NCBI GenBank assembly: GCA_049969475.1 | Contig: JBMFOU010000041.1 | Coordinates: 1 to 14,926 of the forward strand | Length of the DNA: 14,926 nucleotides | Direction of reading: 5' to 3' | Origin: UBA2030 sp049969475 | Lineage (GTDB): Bacteria; Bacteroidota; Bacteroidia; Bacteroidales; TTA-H9 | Shown here: in pieces, positions 14,161 through 14,926 of the stretch | How the letters are laid out: the number at the start of each line of letters is the position of its first letter | How positions within the stretch are numbered: the stretch's first letter is position 1 | The notes under the pieces: model-generated | What the model saw: the letters and a program-made list of their open reading frames with translations, nothing else | What the model was told of the DNA's origin: nothing | Databases searched by the model: none | Position numbers and translations under genes: made by a program

Positions 14161-14926
14161 ATGTTTGAACCGATTGTTTATTCCCGACGACGCGAGGCTC
14201 TCCGAAAAATTTTGGGTAAGGGTGTAGTACTACTGCCAGGCAATAAAGAGGCTGCCATGAATTATCCTGCCAATACATACCACTTCAGGCAGGACAGCAA
14301 CTTTTTATACTTCTTTGGTCTTAATCAGCCCGACCTGGCCGGCGTCATCGACCTCGATGGCGGAGTCGATATACTTTTTGGCGACGACTTTACCCTTGAA
14401 GATATCATCTGGATGGGCCCTCAGCCTTCGATGGCCGAAAGGGCTGCCCTGGTGGGAGTGGAAGAAACGCGTCCCCTCGATGAGTTGCCTGCCTATTTGG
14501 CAAAAGCCATGGCCGAAGGTCGTAAAATTCATTTCGTGCCTGCTTATCGGGGCGAAACTCAGCTTTGGTTGGCTCATTTACTGGGCATTCGTCCTGCAGT
14601 GCAAAAGAACTATGCTTCCCGTGAGCTTATAAAGGCTATTGTAGCTTTAAGGGAAATAAAAGAAGACCAGGAGGTTGAGGAAATTGAGAAAATGATTGAT
14701 GTGGCCTATCTCATGCATACAACCGCTATGCAGATGGCTCACCCGGGCATCACCGAGCAGGAGATTTTTGGTCGCATGGAAGGAATAGCCTTCAGTAAGG
14801 CCAATGGAACCAGTTTTCCCATCATCTTATCGATTAATGGGCAGACTCTGCATAACCATTATCATGGCAATATGCTTGCGGGCGGCCAACTCATGGTGAG
14901 CGATGCCGGTGCCGAATCAGCCGATG
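14161..14926 (+). CDS. pepP: Xaa-Pro aminopeptidase (M24B), N-terminal part (partial)
   Basis: The frame opens with ATG at 14161 and is still open at the window edge (255 residues). Residues 1-130 are the N-terminal creatinase/prolidase-like domain (YSRRREALRKIL, VLLPGNKEAAMNYPANTYHF, RQDSNFLYFFGL). The catalytic pita-bread domain begins near 165 (ELIKAIVALREIKEDQEVEE). HNHYHGN (235-241) and VSDAGAESAD (246-255) hold the first active-site histidine and the first metal-binding aspartates; the later metal ligands lie outside. The enzyme removes N-terminal residues that precede proline and is cytoplasmic, since there is no signal peptide. It starts 12 bp after the peroxidase frame, but a probable terminator lies between them, so it may have its own promoter further upstream. 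No link to the redox genes is implied. Confidence 0.92.
   Translation, partial: MFEPIVYSRRREALRKILGKGVVLLPGNKEAAMNYPANTYHFRQDSNFLYFFGLNQPDLAGVIDLDGGVDILFGDDFTLEDIIWMGPQPSMAERAALVGVEETRPLDELPAYLAKAMAEGRKIHFVPAYRGETQLWLAHLLGIRPAVQKNYASRELIKAIVALREIKEDQEVEEIEKMIDVAYLMHTTAMQMAHPGITEQEIFGRMEGIAFSKANGTSFPIILSINGQTLHNHYHGNMLAGGQLMVSDAGAESAD

Noticed and set aside
1..14926. CRISPR arrays, rRNA and tRNA genes
   Set aside because: No regularly spaced repeats, rRNA segments or tRNA cloverleaf signatures were found on either strand by eye.

Overview
The window looks like chromosomal DNA of a member of the Bacteroidota, probably a Bacteroidales-like or marine/anaerobic relative. The indications are: a TonB-dependent receptor with an N-terminal carboxypeptidase-like domain; few Shine-Dalgarno sequences; candidate promoters of the TAnnTTTG type; a free-standing sigma-54 activator of the kind Bacteroidota keep; and a tyrosine recombinase with the extra N-terminal domain common in that phylum. 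Only sequence reading was possible, so the taxonomy is an inference.

Layout. (1) 1-734, minus: the N-terminal part of an AT-rich tyrosine recombinase that runs off the left edge. (2) 735-1305: no convincing protein gene, but a GC-rich island (about 838-977) that folds into nested hairpins and may be a structured RNA or the relic of a mobile element. (3) 1306-2541, minus: a sigma-54 activator without a sensory domain, followed by about 840 bp of apparently degenerate DNA. (4) 7434 down to 3379, minus: a probable operon of an SLC13/ArsB-type ion transporter, a membrane-anchored PHP-like protein that has lost several metal ligands, and a GT39-type glycosyltransferase that overlaps it by 14 bp. 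(5) 7435-7849: a divergent regulatory region with an inverted repeat, a 10-bp direct repeat spaced by 21 bp, and a possible 52-residue membrane peptide. (6) 7850-9498, plus: a sulfide:quinone-oxidoreductase-like flavoprotein and a 54-residue companion, closed by a good intrinsic terminator. (7) 9610-10883, plus: a hemerythrin-domain protein translationally coupled (ATGA) to a LuxR-type regulator with a phosphorylation-deficient receiver. (8) 10983-14926, plus: a TonB-dependent receptor with a CxxC in its plug, an exported glutathione-peroxidase-like protein with an odd C-terminal tail, and the start of Xaa-Pro aminopeptidase, which is cut by the right edge.

How the parts may work together. 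The rightward half reads as a redox and reactive-sulfur/oxygen module. The flavoprotein would pass electrons from sulfide or polysulfide to quinone. The di-iron hemerythrin and LuxR pair is a plausible O2/NO-responsive switch or iron-sulfur repair couple. The peroxidase removes peroxides in the periplasm, and the TonB receptor imports an unknown substrate, perhaps a metal complex. The leftward operon looks like envelope glycan or lipid modification plus anion transport. The most unusual items are the structured island beside the integrase, the SQR-like enzyme lacking one expected cysteine with its small companion, the degenerate PHP protein, and the hemerythrin/LuxR couple next to tandem palindromes.
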